Shown in pieces: positions 48,751 to 50,602 of a DNA stretch of 50,602 nucleotides; the first letter of the stretch is position 1, and the number at the start of each line of letters is the position of its first letter. The stretch lies in assembly GCA_005778835.1 (NCBI GenBank), contig SXMG01000090.1:1-50602 (forward strand). Direction: 5' to 3'. A model generated the notes under the pieces. It saw only the letters and a list, made by a program, of their open reading frames with translations. It had not been told where the DNA came from and searched no databases. The DNA is from Actinomycetota bacterium (lineage in GTDB: Bacteria > Actinomycetota > Actinomycetes > Actinomycetales > Microbacteriaceae). A program made the position numbers and the translations under genes.

Positions 48751-50067
48751 TTAGACCTTGTCGCGCCAGCTGCCGGTCGGCTCGTCGTCGCCCTCGACGA
48801 TCTCGATCTCGCTCGTCTCGAGCGGAGGCAGCGAGAGGGTCTCGGTCGGCGGAGCGATGACCGTCGCCTCGTCGCGTCGGTGCCGCAGCACGGTGTCGAT
48901 GTACGAGCTCAGGGCTTCGGCGAGCGGGATCGACCGCGCCTCGTTCTGCGACAGGTACCAGCGGTGCTCGAGCAGCTGGTGGAACATCTCCGGCGTCTCG
49001 AGCTTGCCGCGCAGGTCTTTCGGAATCGCGCGCACGACGGGCTCGAACACGCGCGCGAGCCACTCGTGGGCGACCTCCTCCTCATCCATCTCCCTGCCCG
49101 GGTAGGTGGATGCCGCATAGGCATCGAGGTCGTTGAGCAGGCGGCGGGCCTGGTTCTCGCCGGCGTCGATACCGGTCAGGCGGATGAGCCGGCGCGTGTG
49201 ATGCCCGGCGTCGACGACCTTCGGGCGGATGCGCACCTCGGTGCTCGCCCCGTCGGTCGTGATCGCGAGCTCTTCGATGTCGAAGCCGAGAGCGTTGAGC
49301 CGCTCGACGCGCTGGTTGATGCGCCAGCGCTCCGATCGGTCGAACGACTCCCACCCGGTGAGCTCCCTCCAGAGCGAGCGGTACGACTCGATGATGCCGT
49401 TGCTCGTCTCGATCGCGTCGACGCTCTCGTCGAGGCGCCCGCCCGCCTCGAGGTCGAGAAGCTCGCCAGCGATGTTGACGCGCGCGATCTCGAGATCGTT
49501 CTCGCGCTGACCGTTCGACAGGCCGCCCTCGTAGAGCTGGCCGGTCTCGGCGTCGCCGAGGTAGGCGGCGAACGCTCCCGCGTCGCGGCGGAAGAGCGTG
49601 TTCGAGAGCGAGACGTCGCCCCAGAAGAAGCCGATGATGTGCAGGCGCACGAGCAGCAGCGCGAGAGCATCCACCAGCCGCGTCGCCGTATCGGGGCGCA
49701 GGGTCTGCGAATACAGCGCGCGGTAGGGCAGCGAGAACCGGAGGTGCCGGGTGACGAGCACGGGCAGCAGCTCTTCGCCATCGGCGCTCACACGCCCCGT
49801 GATGACGGCGACGGGCTCGACGCACGGAATGTCGAGCCGCTGCAGCGTGCGCAGCATGTCGTACTCGCGGCGCGCCATCTCTTCGGTCGTCTCTTTCACC
49901 GCGACGACGAAGTCGCTCATGTGCACGAAGCGCACGAGGTGGCGCGAGATGCCCTTGGGCAGCGAGGCGATCGAGTCGTCGGGCCAGAGCTCGAGCGGCA
50001 GGTGCCAGGGCAGATCGAGCAGGGCGGTGTCGGTCACGGCCGACGTGATGTTCAGCGAGGCGGTCAT
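48751..50067 (-). CDS. DUF4032 / LPS-kinase-like domain protein
   Basis: Kinase-like HLVRFVHMSDFVVAVKETTEEMARREYDMLRTLQRLDIPCVEPVAV...HIIGFFWGDVSLSNTLFRRDAG. Confidence 0.7.
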   Translation of the reverse strand: MTASLNITSAVTDTALLDLPWHLPLELWPDDSIASLPKGISRHLVRFVHMSDFVVAVKETTEEMARREYDMLRTLQRLDIPCVEPVAVITGRVSADGEELLPVLVTRHLRFSLPYRALYSQTLRPDTATRLVDALALLLVRLHIIGFFWGDVSLSNTLFRRDAGAFAAYLGDAETGQLYEGGLSNGQRENDLEIARVNIAGELLDLEAGGRLDESVDAIETSNGIIESYRSLWRELTGWESFDRSERWRINQRVERLNALGFDIEELAITTDGASTEVRIRPKVVDAGHHTRRLIRLTGIDAGENQARRLLNDLDAYAASTYPGREMDEEEVAHEWLARVFEPVVRAIPKDLRGKLETPEMFHQLLEHRWYLSQNEARSIPLAEALSSYIDTVLRHRRDEATVIAPPTETLSLPPLETSEIEIVEGDDEPTGSWRDKV

Positions 50068-50118
50068 GGCAGGGTGCTCATGATCAGGTTCTCCTGTCGC
50101 AGTGCGGCGGCGAGAATG

Positions 50119-50161
50119 CGACGAGGGCGGGGCGGCCTGGTGGCTCACCCCGCCCTCGTCG
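50119..50161 (-). terminator. Hairpin terminator downstream of UgpC-like gene
   Basis: Perfect 14-bp stem CGACGAGGGCGGGG / CCCCGCCCTCGTCG. Confidence 0.75.
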
Positions 50162-50203
50162 GCAGTGTCGTCAGTGGTGTCGGTTCGACGGGTCGTCGAC
50201 CGA

Positions 50204-50602
50204 TCAGCTGGCGATGGGCTCCTTGTTGAGACGCAGACCCGACGCCGTGTCGAACACGTGCACGTGCTTCGGCTCGGGCGTGATGTAGACGGTGTCGCCG
50301 CTGTGCGGGTGCACGCGGCCGTCGACGCGGGCCACGATGTCGACGCGCTGGCCGGCGACCTCGGTGTTGCCGTAGAGGTAGCCGTCGGCGCCGAGCTCTT
50401 CGACGATGTCGACCGTGACCGGCAGGCCGTCGCCCTCGGTCTTGACGATCATGTCCTCAGGGCGCACGCCCACCGTGACGATCTTCTCGCTCGTCGACGA
50501 GAGCACGTCGCGGGCGACCGGAGCGATCGCGGTGCCGAACTTCACGCCGCCGTCGCCGACCTCGGCCGGGAACAGGTTCATCGCGGGCGAGCCGATGAAG
50601 CC
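50204..50602 (-). CDS. ABC transporter ATP-binding protein, UgpC/MalK/MsiK type, C-terminal part (runs off window)
   Basis: Frame continues past 50581 as GFIGSPAMNLFPAEV...VTVGVRPEDMIV...HPHSGDTVYITPEPKHVHVFDTASGLRL. Confidence 0.9.
   Translation of the reverse strand, partial: GFIGSPAMNLFPAEVGDGGVKFGTAIAPVARDVLSSTSEKIVTVGVRPEDMIVKTEGDGLPVTVDIVEELGADGYLYGNTEVAGQRVDIVARVDGRVHPHSGDTVYITPEPKHVHVFDTASGLRLNKEPIAS

Noticed and set aside
1-50602. CRISPR arrays, tRNA/rRNA genes, transposases or integrases
   Set aside because: Nothing resembling regularly spaced repeats, RNA genes or mobile-element proteins was recognised; a tRNAscan/Infernal run would be needed to exclude small RNAs fully.

Overview
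High-GC actinobacterial chromosome segment; gene content and style suggest Microbacteriaceae, but this is inference only. The left flank (1-12.5 kb) is housekeeping: gpmA (partial), phoU / senX3-regX3, two tandem YVTN beta-propeller + cell-wall-binding-repeat-2 proteins, two small paralogous lipoproteins, then carD-ispDF-cysS-rlmB. The right flank (45.8-50.6 kb) carries split pntA / pntA2 / pntB, a DUF4032-like gene and the end of a UgpC/MalK-type ABC ATPase. Between them, about 12.5-45.7 kb looks like one catabolic island. It holds 3 ketopantoate-reductase-like dehydrogenases, 3 paralogous amidohydrolases, 2 creatinase/M24-fold proteins, 2 CUT2-type ABC importers (one with ATPase and permease fused), 2 XRE-cupin regulators, SDRs, a bicupin, a Zn-ADH, a 3-hydroxyisobutyrate-DH-like gene, and a GntR-controlled divergon with a VOC protein, an SSADH-like enzyme, a fused E1 alpha/beta and an E2. 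The main new observations were read directly from the sequence: (i) a recurring TGTTCA-N7-TGAACA operator at several island promoters; (ii) a second, distinct GTGT-N13-ACAC operator family; (iii) paired ATTG-GATG-CAAT sites in the GntR divergon; (iv) a 3-unit 11-bp PHO-box-like array between phoU and senX3; (v) both M24 proteins have Cys in place of the second metal-ligand Asp; (vi) the three amidohydrolases lack the usual HxxE catalytic Glu. The island's substrate cannot be determined from sequence alone. No rRNA, tRNA, CRISPR array or transposase was recognised.
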